A stretch of 64,000 nucleotides of DNA from Lacisediminihabitans sp046156175 (GTDB lineage Bacteria; Actinomycetota; Actinomycetes; Actinomycetales; Microbacteriaceae): assembly GCF_046156175.1 (NCBI RefSeq), contig NZ_JAYLVL010000002.1:62001-126000 (forward strand). Reading direction: 5' to 3'. The number at the start of each line of letters is the position of its first letter. Position 1 is the stretch's first letter. The translations under genes were made by a program, and so were the position numbers. Below are positions 44,405 to 52,771 of this stretch, piece by piece. Under the pieces are notes generated by a model, which was not told the DNA's origin, searched no databases, and saw nothing but the letters and a program-made list of their open reading frames with translations.

Positions 44405-44486
44405 CCCCCGTCCCGGGGGTGCCTCGTTACTATTCCGTTACCGGAATGTCCCCCGTCCGTCCCTGAACGGGACAAACGGGGGACAC
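44405..44486. promoter_or_regulatory. cluster of palindromes in the subtilase leader
   Basis: Four inverted repeats within 82 bp: ACCCCC/GGGGGT (44405-44421), ATTCCG-TTAC-CGGAAT (44433-44448), and TGTCCCCCGT/ACGGGGGACA (44448-44486) enclosing GTCCC/GGGAC (44460-44474). They lie 80-160 bp upstream of the protease start. Possible operators or a structured leader. Confidence 0.6.
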
Positions 44487-44540
44487 TTCGTCCGGCCTGT
44501 CGGCGGTTGACTGCAAGACGGAGGAGTCGCTCAAACGACG

Positions 44541-44574
44541 AACGCACGGGCGCCATGCGGCACCCGTGCGTTCG
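44541..44574 (-). terminator. probable icd terminator hairpin
   Basis: A 15-bp stem with one mismatch (arm GAACGCACGGGCGCC), loop ATGC, 33 bp beyond the icd stop. Only a short T stretch (CGTTT) follows on the minus strand. Confidence 0.65.
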
Positions 44575-44606
44575 GAAGACGTTCCTGGTGAGCCCAGGTT
44601 GGTGGA

Positions 44607-45836
44607 CTAACCCAGTCGCGCGGCGAGATTCTTGTCGAGCGTGTCGAGGAACTCCTCGGTGGTCTCCCACTTCTGGTCCGGTCCGACGAGCAGCGCGAGG
44701 TCCTTCGTCATGTGACCGGCCTCGACGGACTTGATGACGACGTCCTCGAGCGTTGCGGAGAACGCCTCGAGCTCGGGGTTGTTGTCGAGCGTTGCGCGGT
44801 GCGAGAGGCCGCGGGTCCAGGCATAGATCGACGCGATCGGGTTGGTCGAGGTGGGCTTGCCCTGCTGGTGCATCCGGTAGTGGCGCGTCACGGTCCCGTG
44901 CGCGGCCTCGGCCTCGACGACCGATCCATCCGGAACCGAGAGCACCGAGGTCATCAGACCGAGCGAGCCGAAGCCCTGCGCGACGGTATCTGACTGCACG
45001 TCACCGTCGTAGTTCTTGCAGGCCCAGACGTAGCCGCCCTCCCACTTCATGGCGGAGGCCACCATGTCGTCGATCAGGCGGTGCTCGTAGGTGAGACCTG
45101 CCGCGTCGAACTTCTCTTTGAACTCGGCCTCGAAGACCTCCTCGAAGATGTCCTTGAAGCGACCGTCGTAGGCCTTGAGGATGGTGTTCTTGGTGGAGAG
45201 GTACACCGGGTAGTTGCGGGTCAGGCCGTAGTTCAGGCTCGAGCGCGCGAAGTCGCGGATCGAGTCATCCAGGTTGTACTGCACCTGCGCGACCCCGTCG
45301 CCCGGGGCGTCGTAGACCTCGAACTTGAGCGGCTCGGATCCGTCTTCCGGGGTGAACTCCACGGTGAGCTTTCCCTTGCCGTGAAAGCGGAAGTCCGTGG
45401 CACGGTATTGGTCGCCGAACGCGTGGCGTCCGATGATGATCGGCTTGTTCCATCCCGGAACCAGTCGCGGGATGTTCGAGATGATGATCGGCTCGCGGAA
45501 GATCACACCGCCGAGGATGTTGCGGATGGTGCCGTTCGGCGACTTCCACATCTTCTTCAGGCCGAACTCCTCGACGCGGGCCTCGTCGGGAGTGATGGTC
45601 GCGCACTTGACACCGACGCCGTGCTTCTGGATGGCATGGGCGGCGTCGATGGTGACCTGGTCGTCGGTCGCGTCGCGGTGCTCGATACCGAGGTCGTAGT
45701 ACTCGAGGTCGATGTCGAGGTAGGGGTGGATCAGGGTGTCCTTGATCTTCTGCCAGATGATTCGCGTCATCTCGTCGCCGTCGAGTTCGACGACAGTTCC
45801 TGCGACCTTGATCTTTTCAACCTGGCTGTTGGACAA
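44607..45836 (-). CDS. icd: NADP-dependent isocitrate dehydrogenase (eukaryote-type)
   Basis: TCA-cycle enzyme forming 2-oxoglutarate. 409 residues, starting at TTG 45836 with AAGGAG 6 nt upstream. VELDGDEMTRIIW, the substrate site WKSPNGTIRNILGG, the acidic metal site YDGDVQSD and EAEAAHGTVTRHYR identify the homodimeric subfamily II enzyme. A long perfect palindrome in its promoter also occurs before sucC. Confidence 0.97.
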   Translation of the reverse strand: MSNSQVEKIKVAGTVVELDGDEMTRIIWQKIKDTLIHPYLDIDLEYYDLGIEHRDATDDQVTIDAAHAIQKHGVGVKCATITPDEARVEEFGLKKMWKSPNGTIRNILGGVIFREPIIISNIPRLVPGWNKPIIIGRHAFGDQYRATDFRFHGKGKLTVEFTPEDGSEPLKFEVYDAPGDGVAQVQYNLDDSIRDFARSSLNYGLTRNYPVYLSTKNTILKAYDGRFKDIFEEVFEAEFKEKFDAAGLTYEHRLIDDMVASAMKWEGGYVWACKNYDGDVQSDTVAQGFGSLGLMTSVLSVPDGSVVEAEAAHGTVTRHYRMHQQGKPTSTNPIASIYAWTRGLSHRATLDNNPELEAFSATLEDVVIKSVEAGHMTKDLALLVGPDQKWETTEEFLDTLDKNLAARLG

Positions 45837-45896
45837 GCGATTCTCCTTACACGACGGGGCATTCTGCGCACCGCGTGTAAGCTTACCGGTTTCTCG

Positions 45897-45920
45897 AAGT
45901 ATCTCGATATCGAGATACTT
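45897..45920. promoter_or_regulatory. 24-bp perfect palindrome in the icd promoter
   Basis: AAGTATCTCGAT (45897-45908) followed immediately by its exact reverse complement. It lies 61 bp upstream of the icd TTG and 60 bp upstream of the GNAT start. The 14-bp core TCTCGATATCGAGA recurs before sucC (62704-62717). Confidence 0.8.
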
Positions 45921-45979
45921 TCCGGACTCGAGACGACTCCGACTACCCCCGGATCGGTGGCGGGGGTTAGCCTGTGCTC

Positions 45980-46432
45980 ATGGCTGAACTGAGACTGGAA
46001 GAGTTGTCGGCGAGAACTATCGTTGCCGCCAACAGCCTCACGCTTCGACGCGGGCAGGAGCAGTTCGTCACTCCCCCCTCTTACGCGATCGCGGATGCGT
46101 ACCTCAGTCCGGTCACGTCCTGGCCGCGGGTGGTGCTCGACGGAGACACCGTCGTCGGCTTCATCCGGGGCAATTTCGACCCGGATGCCACGCAGGAGGA
46201 ATTCCGCAGCTGTATCTGGCGCGTCACCGTCTCCGCCGATGCGCAGGGCACCGGAGTCGGACGTTTCGCCGTCTGGGCCCTCGCGGAGGAGGCCCGCCAG
46301 CGCGGCTTCGATCGCATCACCGCCATCTGGGAAGAGGGCGAGGAGGGCCCGGAGCTGTTCTTCCTCCACACCGGCTTCACCGTGGTCGGCGAGACCCAGT
46401 ACGGCGAGAAGATCGGCGAGCTCGGGCTGTGA
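45980..46432 (+). CDS. GNAT-family N-acetyltransferase
   Basis: A 150-residue acetyltransferase from ATG 45980; GTG 45974 is an alternative and no ribosome site is visible. The acetyl-CoA loop is VSADAQGTGVGRFAVWALAEEARQRG and the C-terminal strand FFLHTGFTVVG. Resembles the diamine/spermidine acetyltransferase subgroup. Substrate unknown. It is divergent from icd across the shared palindrome. Confidence 0.88.
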   Translation: MAELRLEELSARTIVAANSLTLRRGQEQFVTPPSYAIADAYLSPVTSWPRVVLDGDTVVGFIRGNFDPDATQEEFRSCIWRVTVSADAQGTGVGRFAVWALAEEARQRGFDRITAIWEEGEEGPELFFLHTGFTVVGETQYGEKIGELGL

Positions 46433-46577
46433 TTCGGGTGCTGAGGGCTGTGGGGGCGTCGATTCTTCGGATTGCGATGAACGTGCTCCCCGGCCTCGCT
46501 GGCCGCAACTCGGAGCCGGTGCGGCCGACACCGCGCCCGCCGGAGTATCGGCCATAGCCGGCCCACCCTCCGAACGA

Positions 46578-46910
46578 GTGAGCTTCGATACGGCGGCCTC
46601 TGATGGGCCCGCTGGCGACTTCGTGTCCCGCGTGCTCACGGTGGTCGAGGCCATCCCGAGCGGCCGGGTGATGACCTACGGCGATGTCGCCGCCGCCATC
46701 GGATCCCGCGCTGCGCGGGCCGTCGGCCAGGCGATGGCCTACTACGGGTCGGATGTGGCGTGGTGGCGGGTCATCCGGGCGAGCGGCCATCCCGCGGTCG
46801 ATCACGAGTCAGCGGCCCTCGAGCATTTCCGTGTCGAGGGCACGCCGCTGACGTGGTCGGCTTCCGGCATCTTCCGCGTCGACCTGACCAAGGCGCGCTG
46901 GGTGTCCTGA
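46578..46910 (+). CDS. alkyltransferase-like protein (MGMT family)
   Basis: A 110-residue protein corresponding to the DNA-binding C-terminal domain of O6-alkylguanine alkyltransferases: IPSGRVMTYGDVAAAIGSRAARAVGQAM (helix-turn-helix with arginine finger). The active-site PCHR is replaced by WWRVI, so the acceptor Cys is missing, as in ATL proteins that flag alkylated bases for nucleotide excision repair. The start is uncertain; GTG 46578 is used. Confidence 0.85.
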   Translation: MSFDTAASDGPAGDFVSRVLTVVEAIPSGRVMTYGDVAAAIGSRAARAVGQAMAYYGSDVAWWRVIRASGHPAVDHESAALEHFRVEGTPLTWSASGIFRVDLTKARWVS

Positions 46911-47524
46911 TCGGGGTCATGTGCCCTGTGCCCTGTGCCCTGTGCCCGCAAGATCCCCCGCACCCCGCCGAACCGTCACAAACAGCTCCCCGCTCGGCCC
47001 GCCCAAGCACTTTGTGACGGGTGACCGTCGCGGGCGCCCGGCGCGGCGCACCCGCCCGGCGCCCGGCGCGTGGCTCACGGCTCCCCGGCGCACGGCTCAC
47101 GGCGCACGGCTCACGGCTCACGGCCCCCCGCTCGGCCCGGCTCACGACTCACGGCTCCCCGGCTCACGGCTCCCGGCTCCCGGCTCGCGGCTCACCAACT
47201 GGCCGAACGGTCACAAACTGCTCTCGACTTCGCCGCAACGAGCTGATTTTGACGGTTGACCCGGACCGTACCGGCTCCCACGCAGCCCAACCGTCACACA
47301 TAGCGCTCTACTCTGCCTCCCCAAGCACATTGTGACGGATGATCGCCGCACCTCGCCCGGCCCTGGCGCTGGCGCTGGCCCCATCCCAGCAGATCGCCGA
47401 ACCGTCACAAACAGCTCTCCGCTCGGCCCGCCCAAGCACTTTGTGACGGGTGATCGTCGCGGCCGCCCGGCACCGGCACCGGCACCGGCAGCGGCGCCCG
47501 GCACCGGCACCGGCACCGGCACTC
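46911..47524. repeat. 614-bp repeat-rich non-coding region with four copies of a 48-bp palindrome
   Basis: It starts with GTGCCCT repeated three times (46921). Copies of CCGTCACAAA-N28-TTTGTGACGG lie at 46973-47020, 47208-47255 (degenerate), 47291-47338 and 47402-47449, each exactly 48 bp. Copies 1 and 4 differ at few positions. Between copies are low-complexity runs of GGCTCAC/GGCTCCC (about 47070-47195), and at the end GGCACC repeats (47466-47521). Related copies are found at 52932-53356. No coding potential seen. Confidence 0.85.
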
Positions 47525-49339
47525 CTAGACCAGCGACTCCCGCCAGGCGGCATGCAGCTTCGCGAAGCGACCGGTTCCGGCGATGAGGTCGCGCGGCGCG
47601 CCATCCTCCACGATGATGCCGTGTTCCATGACGAGCACGCGGTCGGCGATCGCCACTGTCGACAGGCGGTGGGCGATGATGATCGCGGTGCGGTCCGCGA
47701 GCAGGGTCTGCAGGCCCTCCTGAACAAGACGTTCCGAAGGAATGTCGAGCGACGCGGTGGCCTCATCGAGAATCAGCACGACGGGATCCGCGAGGAACGC
47801 CCGCGCAAACGAGATGAGCTGGCGCTGCCCGGCCGAGACGCGACCACCGCGCTTGTTCACATCGGTGTCGTAGCCATCCGGAAGCGACTGGATGAACTCG
47901 TGAGCTCCGACCGCCTTCGCTGCGGCGCGGATCTCCTCCGGCGTCGCATCCGGCTTCCCGAGCGCGATGTTGTCGGCAACGGAGCCAGAGAAGAGGTACG
48001 CCTCCTGGGTGACCATCACAATCGCTCGCCGCAGGTCCTTCGGATGCAGCCGGCGAAGGTCGATGCCATCGAGCGAGACGACGCCATCCGAGGGGTCGTA
48101 GAACCGGGAGATGAGCTTCGCCAGGGTCGACTTGCCTGCTCCCGTCGATCCCACGAGGGCGATGGTCTGCCCGGCCGGGATGTCGAGATCGAAGCGCGGG
48201 AGGATGACCCGGTCCGCTTTGTAGGCGAATTCGACGCCCTCGAATCGCAGCTCGCCCTCCGCCTTCCAGAGGTCGATCGGACGGGTCGGGTCCGGCACAC
48301 TCGGCTGTTCCTCCAGAACTCCGGAGATCTTCTCGAGCGCGGCGGTCGCGGACTGGTAGGAGTTGTAGAACATCGCCATCTCCTGGGCCGGCGCGAAGAA
48401 CGACCGCGTGTAGAGCAGCGCCGCGAGCAGCACACCGATGGCGAGCCCTCCGCCGGCGACACGCAGCCCGCCGACGAGCAGCACCACGGCGAGCGCCACG
48501 TTGCCGATCAGTACGAGACCGGGATCGAGAACTCCGAAGAGCTTGATGGTGCGCAGGTTCGAAAGACGGTAGTCCTCCACGAGTTCACCGAACTCGGTCT
48601 CGTTGCGCTTCTCCTTGCGGAACGCCTTCACCGCGCGGATGCCGGTCATCGTCTCCACGAACTGCACGATGAGACGAGCGGATGCGGTGCGCGTCTCGCG
48701 GAACGCCTTCTGCGAGCGCACCTGGAACCAGCGGATCAGGAGGCCGAGCGGCACGAGCGATCCGAACAAGACCACTCCGCTCACCCAGTCGATCGAGAAC
48801 AGCGCCACGGCGATGAACACCATGTACAACCCGCCCTGGATCAGCTGGTTGATACCCGAATCCAGGAGTTCGCGGATGGCATCCAGGTCGCTGGTCTGGC
48901 GCGCGATGATGCGACCGGAGGTGTAGCTCTCGTGAAACTCGAGGCTCAAGCGCTGGGTGTGCAGGAAGACGCGCTTGCGCAGATCGATCAGGATGGCCTG
49001 GCTGATGCGCGCAGTGAGCACCGTATACCAGGCGATCAGAACCGCCCCGATCACCCCGGTGAAGAGATAGGCACCGACCGCGAAGGCGAGGGGCACCCCG
49101 TCGTGTTTCACCAGGGCGGGCAGGCCTGTGTCGATCCCGAACGCGATCAGCGCGGGACCGGCGACCTGCGCGGCCGTCGAGACCACCACCACGATGATCG
49201 TGAGGGTGACACGGGCCCAGAGCGGGCGCAGCAGCGAGTTGAGCAGGCGAAGCGAGCGGTCCCGGATCTGCCGGCTCTCCGCCTTGCTGAAGTCGTTGCG
49301 CTCTTCGCCCTCGACACCGGTGATGTTGGCGGTGCTCAT
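47525..49339 (-). CDS. ABC exporter half-transporter (canonical ATPase subunit)
   Basis: A 604-residue type IV ABC exporter half: six membrane helices in residues about 50-340, then the nucleotide-binding domain. Walker A is GSTGAGKST, the signature is the degenerate VSAGQRQ, and Walker B LILDEATASLD keeps its catalytic Glu. The start overlaps the stop of the partner gene (ATGA). Together they form a heterodimer of the LmrCD/TmrAB type, likely exporting drugs, lipids or peptides. Confidence 0.93.
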   Translation of the reverse strand: MSTANITGVEGEERNDFSKAESRQIRDRSLRLLNSLLRPLWARVTLTIIVVVVSTAAQVAGPALIAFGIDTGLPALVKHDGVPLAFAVGAYLFTGVIGAVLIAWYTVLTARISQAILIDLRKRVFLHTQRLSLEFHESYTSGRIIARQTSDLDAIRELLDSGINQLIQGGLYMVFIAVALFSIDWVSGVVLFGSLVPLGLLIRWFQVRSQKAFRETRTASARLIVQFVETMTGIRAVKAFRKEKRNETEFGELVEDYRLSNLRTIKLFGVLDPGLVLIGNVALAVVLLVGGLRVAGGGLAIGVLLAALLYTRSFFAPAQEMAMFYNSYQSATAALEKISGVLEEQPSVPDPTRPIDLWKAEGELRFEGVEFAYKADRVILPRFDLDIPAGQTIALVGSTGAGKSTLAKLISRFYDPSDGVVSLDGIDLRRLHPKDLRRAIVMVTQEAYLFSGSVADNIALGKPDATPEEIRAAAKAVGAHEFIQSLPDGYDTDVNKRGGRVSAGQRQLISFARAFLADPVVLILDEATASLDIPSERLVQEGLQTLLADRTAIIIAHRLSTVAIADRVLVMEHGIIVEDGAPRDLIAGTGRFAKLHAAWRESLV

Positions 49340-51165
49340 GCGGTGACCTCCTGCGCTTCGCGCTTCTCTTCATCCTCGAGGCTCGAGATGACGAACCTGT
49401 AGTGATCGCTCGATTCGAGCAGTTCGCTGTGGCGACCGACGGCGGTGATACGGCCGCGTTCGAGCAGTGCCACCCGGTCGGCGAGCATGACCGTGGACGG
49501 GCGGTGCGCCACAATGAGCGCGGTCGTTGAGGCGAGCACCCGACGGAGCGCCGCCTCGACGAGCGCCTCGGTGTCCACATCCAGCGCGGAGAGGGGATCA
49601 TCGAGCACGAGCACCTCCGGGCGCGCCGCCACCGCACGGGCGAGCGCGAGCCGCTGGCGCTGGCCCCCGGAGAGGCTGAGCCCCTCCTCCCCCACCTTCG
49701 TGTCGATGCCGAAGGGCAGGTCGTAGACGAAGTCCGCTTGCGCGATGTCGAGCGCCTCGGCGAGGTCGGCATCGGATCCCTCCGGACGCCCGAGCATCAC
49801 GTTGTCGCGCACGGAGGCCGAGAACAGCGTGGCATCCTCGAACGCCATGGCGATGTGGGTGCGCAGGTCGAGTCGTCCGAGGTCCCGGATGTCGACCCCA
49901 TCCAGCCGGATCGCGCCACCGGTGACGTCGTAGAGCCGGGTGGTGAGCGCGGTGAGAGTCGACTTGCCGGAGCCGGTGAGGCCCACGACCGCCATCGTCT
50001 CCCCTGGCTCGAGCTCGAGGTCGATTCCGTCGAGGAGGTCGTCGTACTGGCTCGGGGAATCCGAGTAGCGGAAGTGCACGTCGTCGAAGACGAGACGCCC
50101 CTCGGGCTTCGCGATGGTCTTCGGGTGCTCCGGGTCGACGATCGTGTTCTTCGCGTCCATCACCTCGAAGAAGCGATCGGCAGCGGTGCGCGTGTCGAAG
50201 GTCATCGACAGCAGGAAGCCGATCGACTCCACCGGGAAGCGCAGCACGGTCGCGGTCGCGAAGAACGCGACGAGCTGGCCGACCGAGATCTGGTCGGCAG
50301 CGGCGAGCCAGACGCCGCCGAGAAGGCAGAGTCCGAACGTGACATCCGGAACCATCAGCAGCCAGAGCCAGATGCCGGCGATCGCCTTGGCCTTCTCGAT
50401 CTCGGTGCCGCGCAGGTCCTCCGCCTGGGAGGCGAAGTTCTTGAGCGCGTGAGGGCCGCGGCCGAAGGCCTTGAGCACCCGGATGCCGTGCACCGACTCC
50501 TCGACGGCCGTCGCGAGGTCGCCGGCCTGGTCCTGGCTGCGGCGAGCGACCACCGAGTATTTCTGTTCGAAGAGGTAGCCGTAGATCCAGAGCGGAATCG
50601 AGCAGAGCACGAAGACGACGCCGAGGATCCAGCTGATCGAGAGGAGGAACACGAATCCGATGAGGATCGTGATGGTGTTGACGACGAGCAGCACGATGCC
50701 GAAGGAGATCCACCGGCGCACCAGGTTGAGGTCGCTGACGGCGCGCGAGAGCAACTGGCCGCTCGCCCAGCGATCGTGGAAGTTCACCGGCAGGTCCTGG
50801 AGCTGCTTGTAGAGCGAGTTGCGCAGATCCGCCTCGACATGGGTGCCGGGCTGAAGCACGAACCAGCGGCGGAACCAGATCATCACCGCTTCGAGCACGC
50901 CGAGCCCGAGCACCGCGGCCACCGGCCACCAGATCTGGCTCGAATCACCGTCTTGAAGCGGGCCGTCGACGAGGGCACGCAGCACCTGCGGGATGAGCAG
51001 CGCGACGAGCGCGGCGATGAGCGCGGAAACCATGCCCAGGTAGATGCGCGGCATGGCCGGCTTCGCCCAGGGGTAGATGCGCACGATGGAGGCGAAGGTG
51101 CCCTGGCGTTTCGTGGCCGGGACCTTCGCTGTCGGAAGCGAGCGTTTGCGGTTGTCTGCAGACAA
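49336..51165 (-). CDS. ABC exporter half-transporter (degenerate-site subunit)
   Basis: A 609-residue partner half. TTG 51165 is preferred (AAGGA at good distance); an in-frame ATG at 51192 gives nine more residues. Six helices, Walker A GLTGSGKST, signature LSLSGGQRQR, and Walker B VLVLDDPLSALD with Asp in place of the catalytic Glu. Its own ATP site is therefore the non-hydrolytic one, while its intact signature completes the partner's active site. A 26-codon ORF and a stem-loop precede it. Confidence 0.92.
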   Translation of the reverse strand: MSADNRKRSLPTAKVPATKRQGTFASIVRIYPWAKPAMPRIYLGMVSALIAALVALLIPQVLRALVDGPLQDGDSSQIWWPVAAVLGLGVLEAVMIWFRRWFVLQPGTHVEADLRNSLYKQLQDLPVNFHDRWASGQLLSRAVSDLNLVRRWISFGIVLLVVNTITILIGFVFLLSISWILGVVFVLCSIPLWIYGYLFEQKYSVVARRSQDQAGDLATAVEESVHGIRVLKAFGRGPHALKNFASQAEDLRGTEIEKAKAIAGIWLWLLMVPDVTFGLCLLGGVWLAAADQISVGQLVAFFATATVLRFPVESIGFLLSMTFDTRTAADRFFEVMDAKNTIVDPEHPKTIAKPEGRLVFDDVHFRYSDSPSQYDDLLDGIDLELEPGETMAVVGLTGSGKSTLTALTTRLYDVTGGAIRLDGVDIRDLGRLDLRTHIAMAFEDATLFSASVRDNVMLGRPEGSDADLAEALDIAQADFVYDLPFGIDTKVGEEGLSLSGGQRQRLALARAVAARPEVLVLDDPLSALDVDTEALVEAALRRVLASTTALIVAHRPSTVMLADRVALLERGRITAVGRHSELLESSDHYRFVISSLEDEEKREAQEVTA

Positions 51166-51313
51166 AGGATTTCCTTGCGGATTGGATGGCACGCACCGAT
51201 GTGGTGGTGGCCGGAAACAGAAGGTGGGAGAGATAGGGATGATGCCGTGCGGACGCGCCAGTGCGGGCCGGGCGACGGACGGTGGAGCTGGCGGGGCAGG
51301 CGAGCGACTCGGC

Positions 51314-51336
51314 GGCCCCGGGTGTTACCGGGTGCC
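51314..51336 (-). promoter_or_regulatory. stem-loop enclosing the stop codon of the leader ORF
   Basis: GGC/GCC and CCCGG/CCGGG pair with a one-base bulge. The six-base loop carries the TAA of the 26-codon ORF. A ribosome terminating there would open the stem. Confidence 0.5.
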
Positions 51337-51405
51337 GATGAAGGGGACGAACGGAAGGACGGCACCACGCGTCGCGCCTGCAGTTGCGAGATGTGTGATG
51401 GTCAT
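51325..51405 (-). CDS. 26-residue leader-type ORF upstream of the ABC exporter
   Basis: ATG 51405 with a near-perfect GGAGG five nt upstream, the best ribosome site in the area. The product is MTITHLATAGATRGAV then LPFVPFIGTR, ending TAA at 51325. It is about 160 bp before the exporter start, on the same strand. It could be a regulatory uORF/attenuator or a tiny exported peptide. No similar family is recognised. Confidence 0.55.
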   Translation of the reverse strand: MTITHLATAGATRGAVLPFVPFIGTR

Positions 51406-51479
51406 GGTGTCCTCCGGAACAGTTGTGTCTTCACCAGTGTGGCCACGATTCGGCCCCTCGTAAGGGTCGACCGGACAGC

Positions 51480-51506
51480 CTTACAGGATATGCCCACTAC
51501 TTACAG
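51480..51506. promoter_or_regulatory. 20-bp-spaced CTTACAG direct repeat upstream of the leader ORF
   Basis: CTTACAG at 51480-51486 and 51500-51506, two helical turns apart. On the minus strand a TTGTAT/CATATC pair with about 16-bp spacing overlaps them, so this is a plausible regulated promoter of the leader ORF and exporter genes. Confidence 0.4.
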
Positions 51507-51571
51507 AGATACAACCTTTGTCACGAATTAGTCGCAGAATCCTTCTCCCAAGGAGCGGACGCCCGAAGGGC

Positions 51572-52771
51572 TCAGCGCACCCGCACCGAGAGGCAGGTGA
51601 CGCAGCCCTCGAGCTTCTCGAACTCGCTGATGTCGGTGGTGAGCACACGGTATCCGAGGTCCGCGATGAGCGCGGCGGACTTCGGAGCTGCGGATGACAT
51701 CAGCACCGTGTCATCCGCCAACACCACAACGGCCACGCCCTCCGCCTCCGGCACCGCCAGATAGCGACCGAAAACCGATGGGTCATCGACGAGTGGCGGG
51801 TAGCCGATGACCGTGCCATCCGGAAGCGCCGTCACAGCGCTCTTGAGGTGCAGGGCTTTGGTCACCGGAACCGCGACGACCGTGTAGCCGAGGGGCGTCA
51901 CGAGGGCTCGCAACTGGCGAATCCCTTCCGCGTTCGTGCGACCGCCGCGGCCGACGAAGACGGTGCGATCCACCTTGAGCACGTCGCCGCCGTCGAGGGT
52001 ACCGGGCATCTCGATGCGGCGGATGCTGAGTCCGAGCGCCGCGACGGCCCGCTCCGCTTCGACGATCTCCCCGGCGCGGGACTCGGCTCCGGGGCTGCCG
52101 ATGATGGCCGTGTCGCCGAAGATCACCATGGTGTCCTCCACGAACACGGAATCGGGCTGACCGGTGGCCACCGGCACCTCCACGACGTCCCACCCGGCGT
52201 TCGAGAGCAGTGCGACGTATTCGTCCCACTGGGAGTTGGCGAGCTCGAGGTCCACCGGAACCCGTTCGATGTGGGTGACCTGCCCGTCGGCGAGGCTGTC
52301 TGCCGGGGCCCGCACGAGCGCGATGCGGCGGCTGGCGGCATCCGCCTGCCTTCCCATCAGCAGTCGCCAGACGGCGTACCCCGCGGTGACTGTGCCGACG
52401 ATCGTCGCGAGCACGAAGGGGAGGTTCGTGCCGATGAGCTGGGTCGCGACCGTTTCGGTCACGGGGGAGGCGCTTCGGGCGACCGTGATCGCCGCTCCGG
52501 CGATGGCTCCGACGAGACCGGCGACGACGCCGCCGATGAGTCTGAGGTACCAATAGCGATAGAAGCCGACAAGGGCGAAGACGGTGAGGACGACGAAGAC
52601 GATGAGGGTCGACCCCAGGAAGAAGTCGAGCACCTGGCCGAGAGTCGAGACGCTGCCGCCGTAGAACAGCAGGGAGACCGCGAGAAGCGAGATCAGGGAC
52701 ACGGCTAGGGCGGAGACGACCGCGCCCGTGAGTCGGCGGAGGAATGGCGAGCGGGCGCTGTCGACGGTCAT
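51572..52771 (-). CDS. membrane-anchored dimethylargininase/arginine deiminase-family protein
   Basis: 399 residues from ATG 52771. Residues about 10-140 form four or five hydrophobic helices (VVSALAVSLISLLAVSLLFY, LIVFVVLTVFALVGFY and others). The rest is a DDAH-like domain with DSVFVEDTMVIFGDTAII, PGTLDGGDVLKVD, the catalytic His in ALHLKSAVTAL and the catalytic Cys in the terminal EGCVTCLSV. DDAH converts dimethylarginine to citrulline and dimethylamine; most are soluble, and the membrane part here is unusual. Upstream of the ABC exporter on the same strand. Confidence 0.85.
   Translation of the reverse strand: MTVDSARSPFLRRLTGAVVSALAVSLISLLAVSLLFYGGSVSTLGQVLDFFLGSTLIVFVVLTVFALVGFYRYWYLRLIGGVVAGLVGAIAGAAITVARSASPVTETVATQLIGTNLPFVLATIVGTVTAGYAVWRLLMGRQADAASRRIALVRAPADSLADGQVTHIERVPVDLELANSQWDEYVALLSNAGWDVVEVPVATGQPDSVFVEDTMVIFGDTAIIGSPGAESRAGEIVEAERAVAALGLSIRRIEMPGTLDGGDVLKVDRTVFVGRGGRTNAEGIRQLRALVTPLGYTVVAVPVTKALHLKSAVTALPDGTVIGYPPLVDDPSVFGRYLAVPEAEGVAVVVLADDTVLMSSAAPKSAALIADLGYRVLTTDISEFEKLEGCVTCLSVRVR

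Noticed and set aside
46973..47449. Possible CRISPR array made of the 48-bp repeats
   Set aside because: Spacing between copies is irregular (187, 35 and 63 bp), spacers are low-complexity or absent, two copies are divergent and no cas genes are present.
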